NCBI GenBank assembly: GCA_027579435.1
Contig: JANBPK010001752.1
Span: forward strand, 1-12,222
Origin: Candolleomyces eurysporus
Lineage: Eukaryota > Basidiomycota > Agaricomycetes > Agaricales > Psathyrellaceae
Length of the DNA: 12,222 nt
Direction of reading: 5' to 3'
Both the position numbers and the translations under genes were made by a program. Below, piece after piece: positions 1-7,858 of this stretch (its first letter is position 1; each line of letters opens with the position of its first letter). The notes beneath the pieces were generated by a model that did no database searches, had not been told where the DNA came from, and saw only the letters and a program-made list of their open reading frames with translations.

Positions 1-403
1 GTGATGAGTTTAACCTTGTTAAAGCAAGGCATTTGACGAGCATCCTTTCTTGCTCGCTCTCCTTATTGCTTCTAGTTTCTCGCTTTCCTCTCTCTGCTTT
101 GCCTTTTCTATCTCCTCTTGCTTCCGGTTTGATCGATAGTCAACCTGCATGCCCCTCACTGCTTGACAGTGCTGGTGACCATTGGCTAGATGCCAATCAA
201 CATAGCCTGAGCCGGCTCAATGCGAAACGCGAGTGGTTAGATGCCCTCCTCACTTAATTATGTTTATTGATATATATCTCCGACGCTGGTACTAGTTACG
301 CAGTTATGTACATGCCGCGCATGCTGGCTTGATTTTAGAATTCGAATCACTTCCCTCATCTCACGCCCGAGTCAACTTGACGGTCCCCACTCAAGATTCT
401 TCA
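1..403. other. Single-copy left flank of the P450 array
   Basis: Sequence outside the tandem array. Similarity to the repeated spacers stops at about 404, in what would be the 3' flank of P450-1. The first 130 bases are strongly pyrimidine-rich on the plus strand, which makes the minus strand GA-rich. From 217 to 403 I see no convincing gene; there is only a short imperfect direct repeat around TAGATGCC (near 188 and 239) and an AT-rich stretch near 260-280. No tRNA, transposon end or further P450 remnant is visible. Confidence 0.6.
19..216 (-). CDS. Possible C-terminal exon of an unrecognised protein (weak)
   Basis: The minus strand is open from just after a TGA at 219-217 to a TAA at 21-19, about 65 codons, with no obvious start codon near its 5' end. 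An AG at 208-207 could be a 3' splice site, giving an exon starting with GYVDWHLANG. The second half is rich in Glu, Lys, Arg and Gln (for example KQEEIEKAKQREE) and looks like a charged helix or coiled coil; it ends in a short Cys/Ser-containing tail. I do not recognise the family. The charged composition follows directly from the GA-rich strand, so this may be chance. If real, it would be the 3' end of a gene downstream of P450-1, truncated or with its other exons not identified here. Confidence 0.2.
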   Translation of the reverse strand, partial: AGSGYVDWHLANGHQHCQAVRGMQVDYRSNRKQEEIEKAKQREESEKLEAIRRASKKGCSSNALL

Positions 404-438
404 AACGTGGTGATTGCACATAGAATTAGCTTCTTTCC

Positions 439-2492
439 TTAAGCTTTACAAAAGTTTTCACGCCCTGGTCGCACTATAATCTCACACTTGAAAGGGAGAG
501 GTTGACTTTCCAGTTTCCCAAAAGCCGACCATTTATCAGTTTTAACATCACGAACAGCGAAGTGCTGACTCACGCAAGGATTTGACTTTTCAATTCGAGT
601 TTCAGAGGCGGACGATTCCCTTTCTCGTCCTTTGGAGGGAACACGCTAAACGTCGCCAAAAGCGAGGCTGCCATCACGAATATCGTGTCGTTGCTAAAGT
701 GACGCCCTGGGCAAATCCTGCCAGCCGATCCTCGTCAATTCACTGGGTTGGACAACACGCGCCTATACATACCGACGGCCGAATCCAAAGGCAGCGGCAT
801 TTGCATCTGGAACTGACATATCGATCTTCCCGTCGTCCGTCAAGTAACGCTCCGGGATGAAATCAAAAGGTTTGTCGAAAACACTGGGATCGTGCATCAT
901 GGCCCTACCGGCATATCTGCTTAGATGAGGTCGGTTAAGCGAGAGTAGAATGCACTCACCAACTATTTGAAAAGATCAAGGTACCTTTAGGGAGAAAATA
1001 TCCATCGTATTCATCGTCCGTGGTGTTTACGTGAGGAGTGCCTATAATGAGAAACATTCGAAATGGAGAGCATGAGTTGCAGCCCGTCGAATTCAAAATG
1101 AACGTTAACACACTGAGAGGGCGACGGTATACCACCGGCCGAGTTCCTTGATAACTGCATGGACATAAGGGAGGGACGGTCGGTCTGAGATGAGAGGTAG
1201 ACGACCCGAGCCGACGACCGTATCAATCTCTTCTTGAGCTTTGATTTGAACCTCTGGATTATTAGCTAAGGCAAGGAAAAGCGCATGCGCCGAAGCAAGG
1301 GTCGTTTCAGCTCCACCTAATCGAGATATCACGGTTCAGAGGGGAGGCTTGATGAAAGACAAACAAAGTACGCCTACCCGAATATGCTACGGCGCAAACG
1401 TTTCGTGCAACAGTTTCCATACTAGCGCGATTCGGTTCATCGCGTGCAGGTAATCGGTCAATGAAGGCAGCTGCCAGGCTTGGGTAAACGCTTCTCTCTC
1501 CCTTTTCCTATCCAAAATACCAGAGATTAGATGTAGCTGTCGAGTGTTCGAGTCCTGATGTATAAAAAGATAGCCTTACCAATCTTTCTTTAGCGTCATT
1601 GAAAGGTGCTTCTACAGTCCTACGACTCTTCTCTGCTAGCTTCTGGAAGTACCTTCTGAACCCAGCTCCGGGGAGCCATGGAGGAACATGCTTGAGGATT
1701 GGGAAGGTGTTGACTAGAAACCTGCCTGGAGTCCTCGCTGCACCGAATGCAATAGTCAGTTCTTCAGCATCATGAATCAGAGACTTGTTCCGTCCAGCAT
1801 CTTCAAAGCCGTACGCCGTACGAATGATTATGGTACCAAAGAAGGCTTCCAAATGTTTATGAAAATCGTCTGGATGAGTACTGAGCATGCGAAGGAGACC
1901 ATCCCTCTCCTCGTACATAATAGGATGATACCGGGGCACGACATTGCCGTTGAGCTGCTGGTGAAAATCACGTCGGTGGAGCCTCCACCAGGGGCCGTAG
2001 CGCTGTGTCGCTAAATTCCAGTTGAAATCCATCCTGGGAGGCTTCAGGGTCAACTGCTAATGTGGCAACCACTATTGTGAGAGGCGACTCACAGATCCGT
2101 CAGCGCTAAAGTTGGCCTATCTGAATAGATAGCCGCCCTCTTTTCAAGCAGATCTACAGCGCGTCGATGCGAACCAAGGATAAGCATCCCCTGGCCTAAG
2201 ACTTCCAGATAGAGGAGGTCTGAATCTATAAGCGACGATGAGCATCACGAGCGCTTGAGTGGAGAGATTACGGTTAAATGGTAAGGTGCGTACCGTATTC
2301 TTTACAAAGCTTGTCATATTCTTCCCATGGGAGAACTTTTGGTAGCTCGTACAAGGAACCAATAAAAGGTCTTCCCTTTGGACCAGGAGGTAAAGGCAAT
2401 CGTTGGGGATTTCTTTTCCACCGAGTAATAAGGGCCTTCACAGCCAGCACGAACCCTACCCCGCAGGCGACGACGGTCAGTGAGTCTTTCAT
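439..2492 (-). pseudogene. P450-1: cytochrome P450 copy with frameshift and damaged promoter
   Basis: This is the fourth-transcribed and leftmost copy of the array. Exons by comparison with the other copies: 2492-2294, 2225-2093, 2033-1580, 1507-1378, 1316-1114, 1041-960, 904-773, 717-574 and 505-439. All splice positions are kept. Exon 5 is 203 nt instead of 204: the run of four C before the codons for PLS has only three (minus strand, near 1120). Normal splicing then gives a stop at 1029-1027 after about 377 residues, losing the heme-binding loop (FGFGRRICPG, still encoded in exons 7-8). A cryptic donor three bases into the usual intron (GTTAAC, after TCAGTGT) would restore frame but is weak. 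The oxygen-binding motif reads GGAETT where the other copies have AGAETT. About 77 bp including the CCAAT box is missing upstream. A sequencing error cannot be excluded for the one-base deletion, but the promoter loss is independent evidence of decay. Confidence 0.8.
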
Positions 2493-2540
2493 CTCTGGGA
2501 GAGACGGAATGAGTGGCTAGCGGAGAGTGAGTAGAGACGT

Positions 2541-2553
2541 TAATATAGCCTTG
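2541..2553 (-). promoter_or_regulatory. Remnant promoter of P450-1 with about 77 bp deleted
   Basis: In the intact copies the conserved GGGCACTT or GGGCCC block lies 134-143 bp upstream of the ATG. Here GGGCACTT begins at 2553, only 61 bp from the ATG at 2492. The missing segment starts just upstream of the TATA element and removes the CCAAT box and the pyrimidine/C-rich stretch. A TATA-like remnant (CTATATTAA on the minus strand) survives at the usual 52 bp spacing. Confidence 0.7.
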
Positions 2554-2734
2554 GGCACTTTGCCTGGCATTATGTACGTCCTTCCTGCCATCAGAACACG
2601 AGACGAGGAAGCTTACCGATGACGGATGTGTGAATACGCTGACCCAGACTGAATACTAGTCCGCATTGACGACGATAATAAAGCCGTTATTGGCATAGCG
2701 GGATTCAATACAATGGGAATTTGGACGGTTCATT

Positions 2735-2808
2735 CTACTTCCTACCCTTGACAAGGACAACTGCCCCTTCAGCGATAGCGTGGACAGGTGTGGCCTGCCG
2801 TCATATAG
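2735..2808 (-). pseudogene. Decayed copy of the GMC oxidoreductase terminal exon (spacer between P450-1 and P450-2)
   Basis: Alignable to the functional last exon at 10309-10223. It starts after a preserved ACGTTAG acceptor-like sequence and shares GACGGCAGGCCACACC, then lacks 8 bp that in the sister spacer read CAGGCTCC, then resumes with TGTCCACGCTATCGCTGA. It ends in the matching GGAAGTAG. It totals 74 bp against 87 bp in the functional exon, so the frame is broken. Nothing upstream of it resembles the rest of a GMC gene: it directly abuts the 3' flank of P450-2. It is a passenger of the segmental duplication. Confidence 0.82.
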
Positions 2809-2849
2809 CTAACGTGATAGTTGCACACAGAATTGGCTTCTCTCGGTCC

Positions 2850-4899
2850 CTAAGCTTTGCAGAAGTTTTCACGTCCTGGCCGCACTACAATATCGCACCT
2901 GAAGGGGAGAGGTTGACTTCCCAATTCCCCAAAAGCCGGCCATTTATCAGTTCTAACACGATGAACAGCTAAGTGCTTACTCACGCAAGGTTTTGACTTT
3001 TCACTTCGAGTTTCAGAGGCGGACGATTCCCTTTCTCGTCCTTTGGAGGGAGTATGCTAAACGTCGCTAAGACTGAGGCAGCCATCACGAATATCGTGTC
3101 GCTACTAAAATGACGTCCTGGGCAAATCCTGCCAGCCGATCCTCGTCAACTTACTGAGCGGGACCACACACACTATACATACCGACGGCCGAATCCAAAG
3201 GCAGCGGTGTTTGCATCTGGAACTGACATATTGATCTTCCCGTCGTCCGTCAAGTAGCGCTCGGGGAGGAAATCAAGAGGTTTGTCGAAAACACTGGTGT
3301 CGTGCATCATGGCCCTACCGATATATCTACTTAGAGGTCGGTTAAGCCAGAGTAGAATGCACTCACCAACTATTTGGAAAGATCAAGGTACCTTTTGGGA
3401 TAAAATATCCGTCGTATTCATCGTCACTGGTGTTTACGCGAGGGGTGCCTGTAATGAGAAACATTCGAATTAGGGGACATGAGTTGCAGCCCGTCGAATT
3501 CAAAATGAACGCTAACGCACTGAGAGGGGCGACGGTATACCATCGGCCAATTTCCTTGACAATAGCATCGACATAAGGGAGGAACGGTCGATCAGAGATG
3601 AGAGGTAGACGACCCGAGCCGACGACCGTATCAATCTCTTCTTGAGCCTTGATTTGAACCTCTGGATTATTAGCTAATGCAAGGAAAAGCGCATGCGCCG
3701 AAGCAAGGGTCGTTTCAGCTCCAGCTAGTCGAGATATCACAGTTCAGAGTGAAGGCTTCATGAAGAATCAACAAAGTGCGTCTACCTGTATATGCTATAG
3801 CGCAAACGTTTCGCGCAACAGTTTCCATACTAGCGCGATCCGGTTCGTTGTCACCGGGTAATCGGTCGATGAGGGCAGCTGCCATACTCGGATAAACACT
3901 TCTCTCTCCCTTTCCCTATCCAAAATAACAGATATTAGATGTTGCTGTCGAGGCTCCTCATGTATGAAAAGATAGCCTTACCAGTCTCTCTTTAGCGTCT
4001 TTGAAGGGTGTTTGGACAGTCCTACGACTCTTCTCTGCTAGGTCTTGGAAGTATCTTTTGAAACCAGCTCCGGGGAGCCATGCAGGAACATGTTTAAGGA
4101 TTGGGAAGGTGTTGACTAAAAACCTGCCTGGGATTCTCGCCGCACCGAACGCAACGATGAGTTCTTCAGCATTATGAATCAAAGACTTGTTTCGTCCAGC
4201 ATCTTCGAAGCCATACGCCGTACGCATAATTATGGTGCCGAAGAAGGTTTCTAAATGCTTATGGAAGCCATCCGGGTGAGTGCTGAGCATACGAAGGAGA
4301 CCATCCCTCTCCTCGTACATAATAGGATGGTAGCGGGACACGACATTGCCGTTGAGCTGCTGGTGAAAATCACGTCGATGAAGTCTCCACCAGGGGCCGT
4401 AGGGCTGTATCGCAAAATTCCAGTGGAAATCCATCCTGGGAGGCTCCAGGGTTAATTGTTAATGTGGCGACCACCATTGCCAGAGGCGACTCACAGATCC
4501 GTCAGCGCTAAAGTTGGCCTATCTGAATAGATAGCCGCCCTCTTTTCGAGAAGATCTACGGCGCGTCGATGAGAACCAAGAATAAGCATCCCTTGGCCTA
4601 GGACTTCCAGATAGAGGAGGTCTGAATCTATAAGTTCGGACGATGAGCATCACGAGCGCTTTTGAGTGGAGAGATTACAGTCAAATGGTAAGATGCGTAC
4701 CGTATTCTTTACAAAGCTTATCATATTCTTCCCATGGCAGAACCTTTGGTAGCTCGTACAAGGAACCAATAAAAGGTCTTCCCTTTGGACCAGGAGGTAA
4801 AGGCAATCGTTGGGGATTTCTCTTCCACCGAGTAATAAGGGCCTTCATAGCTAGCACGAACCCTACCCCGCAGGCGACGACGATCAGTGAGTCTTTCAT
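2850..4899 (-). CDS. P450-2: cytochrome P450 monooxygenase (CYP64-clan-like), 9 exons
   Basis: Exons: 4899-4701, 4627-4495, 4435-3982, 3915-3786, 3724-3521, 3448-3367, 3314-3183, 3128-2985 and 2916-2850, giving 514 residues, normal for a fungal microsomal P450. An N-terminal hydrophobic helix (about 4-20) followed by basic residues and LPLPPGPKG indicates an ER anchor with the catalytic domain in the cytosol. Helix I carries AGAETT (306-311), the ExxR motif is E363-R366, the PERF-like motif is PERY (418-421), and the heme loop is FGFGRRICPG with Cys447 as thiolate ligand. P450s of this kind use a P450 reductase and NADPH to hydroxylate small hydrophobic substrates; the substrate cannot be told from sequence. 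The ATG at 4899 is chosen because it matches the other copies and lies 52 bp from the TATA element; the frame is open upstream to 5013 but that would place the TATA element inside the coding region. Exons 1-2 resemble P450-1; exons 3-8 resemble P450-3. Confidence 0.9.
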
Positions 4900-4950
4900 C
4901 TCAAGAAGGGAAAGAATGAGTGGCTGACGGAGAGTGAGCGGAAACGCTGA

Positions 4951-5014
4951 TATATATTCCCTGTCCCCGAATAGCTCGGCTGTTTGTGCAGAAAGAAGGA
5001 CCGCGCAGGCCAAT
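4951..5014 (-). promoter_or_regulatory. P450-2 core promoter (TATA and CCAAT box)
   Basis: TATATAT at 4951-4957 lies 52 bp upstream of the ATG, and CCAAT (plus strand) at 5010-5014 lies 111 bp upstream. The same two elements at nearly the same distances occur in P450-3 and P450-4, which supports function. The rest of the spacer, 5015-5234, holds a 16 bp tandem duplication and the former GMC 3' flank, including a conserved GTTATTGGCAT block near 5185. Confidence 0.6.
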
Positions 5015-5042
5015 TACGACACTTCAGTCGATCTTTGGGCAC

Positions 5043-5074
5043 TTGGTCTAGCATTATGTTGGTCTAGCATTATG
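5043..5074. repeat. 16 bp perfect tandem duplication in the P450-2 upstream region
   Basis: TTGGTCTAGCATTATG occurs twice back to back (5043-5058 and 5059-5074). The equivalent places in units 1, 3 and 4 have a single diverged version, so this is a recent, unit-specific slippage event. It lies about 145-175 bp upstream of the P450-2 ATG. Confidence 0.9.
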
Positions 5075-5234
5075 TACGCCCTTCCAGCCATCAGAACACG
5101 AGACGAGGAAGCGTACCTATCACGGATGTAAAACTGCGCCGAGCCAGAATGAGTACTAGTCCGCATTGACGACGAGAATATAGCCGTTATTGGCATAAGA
5201 GGGTTCAATACAGTGGGAATTTGGATGGTTCATT

Positions 5235-5320
5235 CTACGTCCTACTATCCTTGATTGAAGTCAGCTCCCCGCTCAGCGATAGCGTGGACAGGAGCCTGGG
5301 TGTGGCCTGTCATCATATAT
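5235..5320 (-). pseudogene. Decayed copy of the GMC oxidoreductase terminal exon (spacer between P450-2 and P450-3)
   Basis: Aligns to 10309-10223. It keeps ACAGGCCACACCCAGGCTCC, encoding the family's HTQAP with the active-site His codon, and then VHAIAER. An extra base in the GACTTCAATCAAG stretch shifts the frame and gives an early TAG. The TTAG acceptor seen in front of the functional exon has become TTATATATGA, so it could not be spliced in. It abuts the 3' flank of P450-3 at about 5321. Confidence 0.82.
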
Positions 5321-5363
5321 AACGAACGTGTTAGTTGCACATAGAATTGGCTTCTCTCGGTCC

Positions 5364-7418
5364 CTAAGCTTTGCAGAAGCTTTCACGCCCTGGTCGCACT
5401 ACGATTTCACACCTGAAGGGGAGAGGTTGACTTCCCAGTTCCCGAAAAGCCGGCCATTTATCAGTTTTGACACCATGAACAGCCAAGTGCTGACTCACGC
5501 GAGGTTTTGACTTTTCACTTCGAGTTTCAGAGGCGGACGATTCCCTTTCTCGTCCTTTGGCGGGAATATGCTAAACGTCGCTAAGACCGAGGCAGCCATC
5601 ACGAATATCGTGTCGCTGCTAAAATGACGTCCTGGGCAAATCCTGCGAGCCGATCTTCGTCAATTCACTGGGTGGCACAACACACGTCTATACATACCGA
5701 CGACCGAATCCAAAGGCAGCGGTATTTGCATCTGGAACTGACATATCGATCTTCCCGTCGTCCGTCAAGTAACGCTCGGGGATAAAATCAAAGGGTTTGT
5801 CGAAAACACTGGGGTCGTGCATCATGGCCCTACCGATATATCCCCTTAGAGGTCGATTAAGCCAGAGTAGAATACACTCACCAACTATTTGGAAGGATCA
5901 GGGTACCTTTTGGGATAAAGTATCCCTCGTATTCGTCGTCCCTGGTGTTTACGCGAGGAGCGCCTATTATGAGAAACATTCGAAACGGGAAGCATGAGTT
6001 GCAGCCCGTCGAATTCAAATNAAAAAATTAGCGCACTGAGAGGGGCGACGGTATACCATCGGCCAATTTCCTTGACAATTGCATGGACATAAGGGAGGAA
6101 CGGTCGGTCTGAGATGGTAGGGAGACGACCCGAGCCAACGACCGTATCAATCTCTGCTTGAGCTTTGATTTGAACCTCCGGGTTATTAGCTAGGGCAAGG
6201 AAGAGCGCATGCGCCGAAGCAAGAGTCGTTTCAGCTCCAGCTAATCGAGATATTACGGTTCAGAGTGGAGGCTTCATGAAAAATAAACCAAGTGCGTCTA
6301 CCTGTATAAGCCATAGCGCAAACGTTTCGCGCAACAATTTCCATACTAGCGCGATCCGGTTCATTGTCACCGGGTAATCGGTCGATGAGGGCAGCTGCCA
6401 TACTCGGATAAACACTTCTCTCTCCCTTTCCCTATCCAAAATAACATATATTAGATGTTGCTGTCGAGGCTCCTCATGTATGAAAAGATAGCCTTACCAG
6501 TCTCTCTTTAGCGTCTTTGAAGGGTGTTTCTACTGTCCTACGGCTCTTCTCTGCTAGTTCTTGGAAGTATCTCTTGAACCCAGCTCCGGGGAGCCATGCA
6601 GGAACGTGCTTAAGGATTGGGAAGGTGTTGACTAGAAACCTGCCTGGGATCCTCGCCGCACCGAACGCAACAATTAGTTCTTCAGCATTGTTAATCAAAG
6701 CCTTGTTCCGTCCAGCATCTTCGAAGCCATACGCCGTACGCATAATTATGGTGCCAAAGAAGGTGTCCAAATGCTTATGGAAATCGTCTGGGCGAGTGCT
6801 GAGCGTGCGAAGGAAACCATCCCTCTCCTCGTACATGATGGGATGATATCGGGAAACGACACTGCCGTTGAGTTGCTGGTGAAAATCACGTCGGTGGAGC
6901 CTCCACCAGGGGCCGTAGGGATGTATCGCAAAATTCCAGTGGAAATCCATCCTGGGAAGCTCCAGGGTTAACTGCTAATGTGGCGACCACCATTGCGGCA
7001 TTGCCAGAGGCGACTCACAGATCCGTCAGCACTGAAGTCGGCCTGTCTGAATAGACAGCCGCCCTCTTTTCAAGCAGATCTACAGCGCGTCGATGCGAAC
7101 CAAGGATAAGCATCCCCTGGCCTAGGACTTCCAGATAGAGGAGGTCTGAATCTATAAGCGACGATGAGCATCACGAGCGCTCGAGTGGAGTGATTACAGT
7201 TAAATGGTAAGATGCGTACCGTATTCTTTACAAAGCTTATCATATTCTTTCCATGGCAGAACCTTTGGTAGCTCGTACAAAGCACCAATAAAAGGTCTTC
7301 CTTTTGGACCAGGAGGTAAAGGCAATCGTTGGGGGTTTCTCGTCCACCGAGTAATAAGGGCCTTCACCGCTAGCACGAACCCTACCCCGCAGGCGGCGAC
7401 GATCAGCGAGTCTCTCAT
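5364..7418 (-). CDS. P450-3: cytochrome P450 monooxygenase (CYP64-clan-like), 9 exons
   Basis: Exons: 7418-7220, 7151-7019, 6951-6498, 6431-6302, 6240-6037, 5963-5882, 5829-5698, 5642-5499 and 5430-5364, giving 514 residues with no internal stop. Exon lengths are identical to P450-2 (199, 133, 454, 130, 204, 82, 132, 144, 67). The protein starts MRDSLIVAACG, a membrane anchor, then LPLPPGPKG; it has AGAETT (helix I), KEIGRW (ExxR), PERY and FGFGRRICPG with the Cys heme ligand at about 447. In exon 3 it differs from P450-2 at about 11 of 151 residues. Intron 2 carries a short GCAATGCC-type insertion absent from the other copies. One undetermined base (6021) falls in intron 5 and does not affect the product. 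The last intron must use the distal acceptor GGGAAG, because the upstream TTAG of other copies is TCAA here. Likely an ER-bound monooxygenase; substrate unknown. Confidence 0.9.
6021..6021. other. Undetermined base (N) in intron 5 of P450-3
   Basis: A single N within an A-rich run. It is intronic and harmless to the gene model, but it shows that base calling was uncertain inside the repeated array. Confidence 0.95.
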
Positions 7419-7469
7419 CTCAGGGACGGAAGGAATGAGCGGCCAGGGGAGAGTGATCGGAGACGTTGA

Positions 7470-7529
7470 TATATATTCCCTGTCCCCGAGTACCCCGGCT
7501 GTTTGTACAGAAGGACCGCGCAGGCCAAT
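7470..7529 (-). promoter_or_regulatory. P450-3 core promoter (TATA and CCAAT box)
   Basis: TATATAT at 7470-7476 is 52 bp from the ATG at 7418; CCAAT (plus strand) at 7525-7529 is 107 bp from it. Between them lies a pyrimidine/C-rich stretch (TTCCCTGTCCCCGAG, plus strand) shared with P450-2. The remaining spacer up to 7731 is the decayed GMC 3' flank; I see no other gene in it. Confidence 0.6.
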
Positions 7530-7731
7530 TACGGCGCTTCAGTCGATCCCTGGGCACTTTGACTGGTAATATGTATGTCCCTCCGGCCATCAGAACACGA
7601 GACGAGGGAGCGTACCTATCACGGATGTAAAAATGCGCCAAGCCAGGCTGATTACTAGTCCGCGTTGATGACGAGAATGAAGCCGCTATTGGCATAGCAG
7701 GATTCAATACAATGAATTTGGATGGTTCATT

Positions 7732-7817
7732 CTACTTCCTATTATACTTGACGAGGTCAGCTGCGCCCTCAGCAATAGCGTGGCAGGAGCCTGGGTGAGG
7801 CCTGCCGTCATATATAG
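7732..7817 (-). pseudogene. Decayed copy of the GMC oxidoreductase terminal exon (spacer between P450-3 and P450-4)
   Basis: 86 bp against 87 in the functional exon at 10309-10223. It is preceded by CTAACACTTTAG, a good branch point and acceptor. It shares ATGACGGCAGGC..CACCCAGGC and GCTGACCT..TCAAG, and ends GGAAGTAG. The active-site His codon CAC reads CTC (Leu), and one base is missing in the GTCTATGCC region, so the frame is lost. It abuts the 3' flank of P450-4. Confidence 0.82.
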
Positions 7818-7858
7818 CTAAAGTGTTAGTTGCACGTAGAATTGGCTTCTCTCCGTTC

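Noticed and set aside
33..257. Plus-strand 74-residue frame with a hydrophobic start resembling a secreted peptide
   Set aside because: The hydrophobic stretch comes from a pyrimidine-rich strand (Leu/Ser/Pro codons). It has no family similarity I can name and is opposite a more protein-like minus frame.
582..860. Plus-strand 92-codon frame opposite the heme-loop exons of P450-1
   Set aside because: It is antisense to exons 7-8, which match P450 motifs, and the frame is not preserved in the other copies.
1508..2053. Exon-3 open frames starting with Leu-Thr-Leu codons taken as gene starts
   Set aside because: The first codons belong to intron 2. The CCCAG/GATG acceptor joins exon 2 to exon 3 in frame in all four copies, including P450-2, where no upstream acceptor would work.
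4900..5013. Upstream in-frame extension of P450-2 starting at 5013
   Set aside because: It would run through the TATA element and CCAAT box, is not open in the other copies, and would put 38 unrelated residues ahead of a normal P450 membrane anchor.
7204..7569. Longest plus-strand frame (121 codons) opposite exon 1 of P450-3, with relatives at the same place in the other units
   Set aside because: It is a mirror of exon 1 and the promoter on the other strand. It recurs only because the unit is duplicated.
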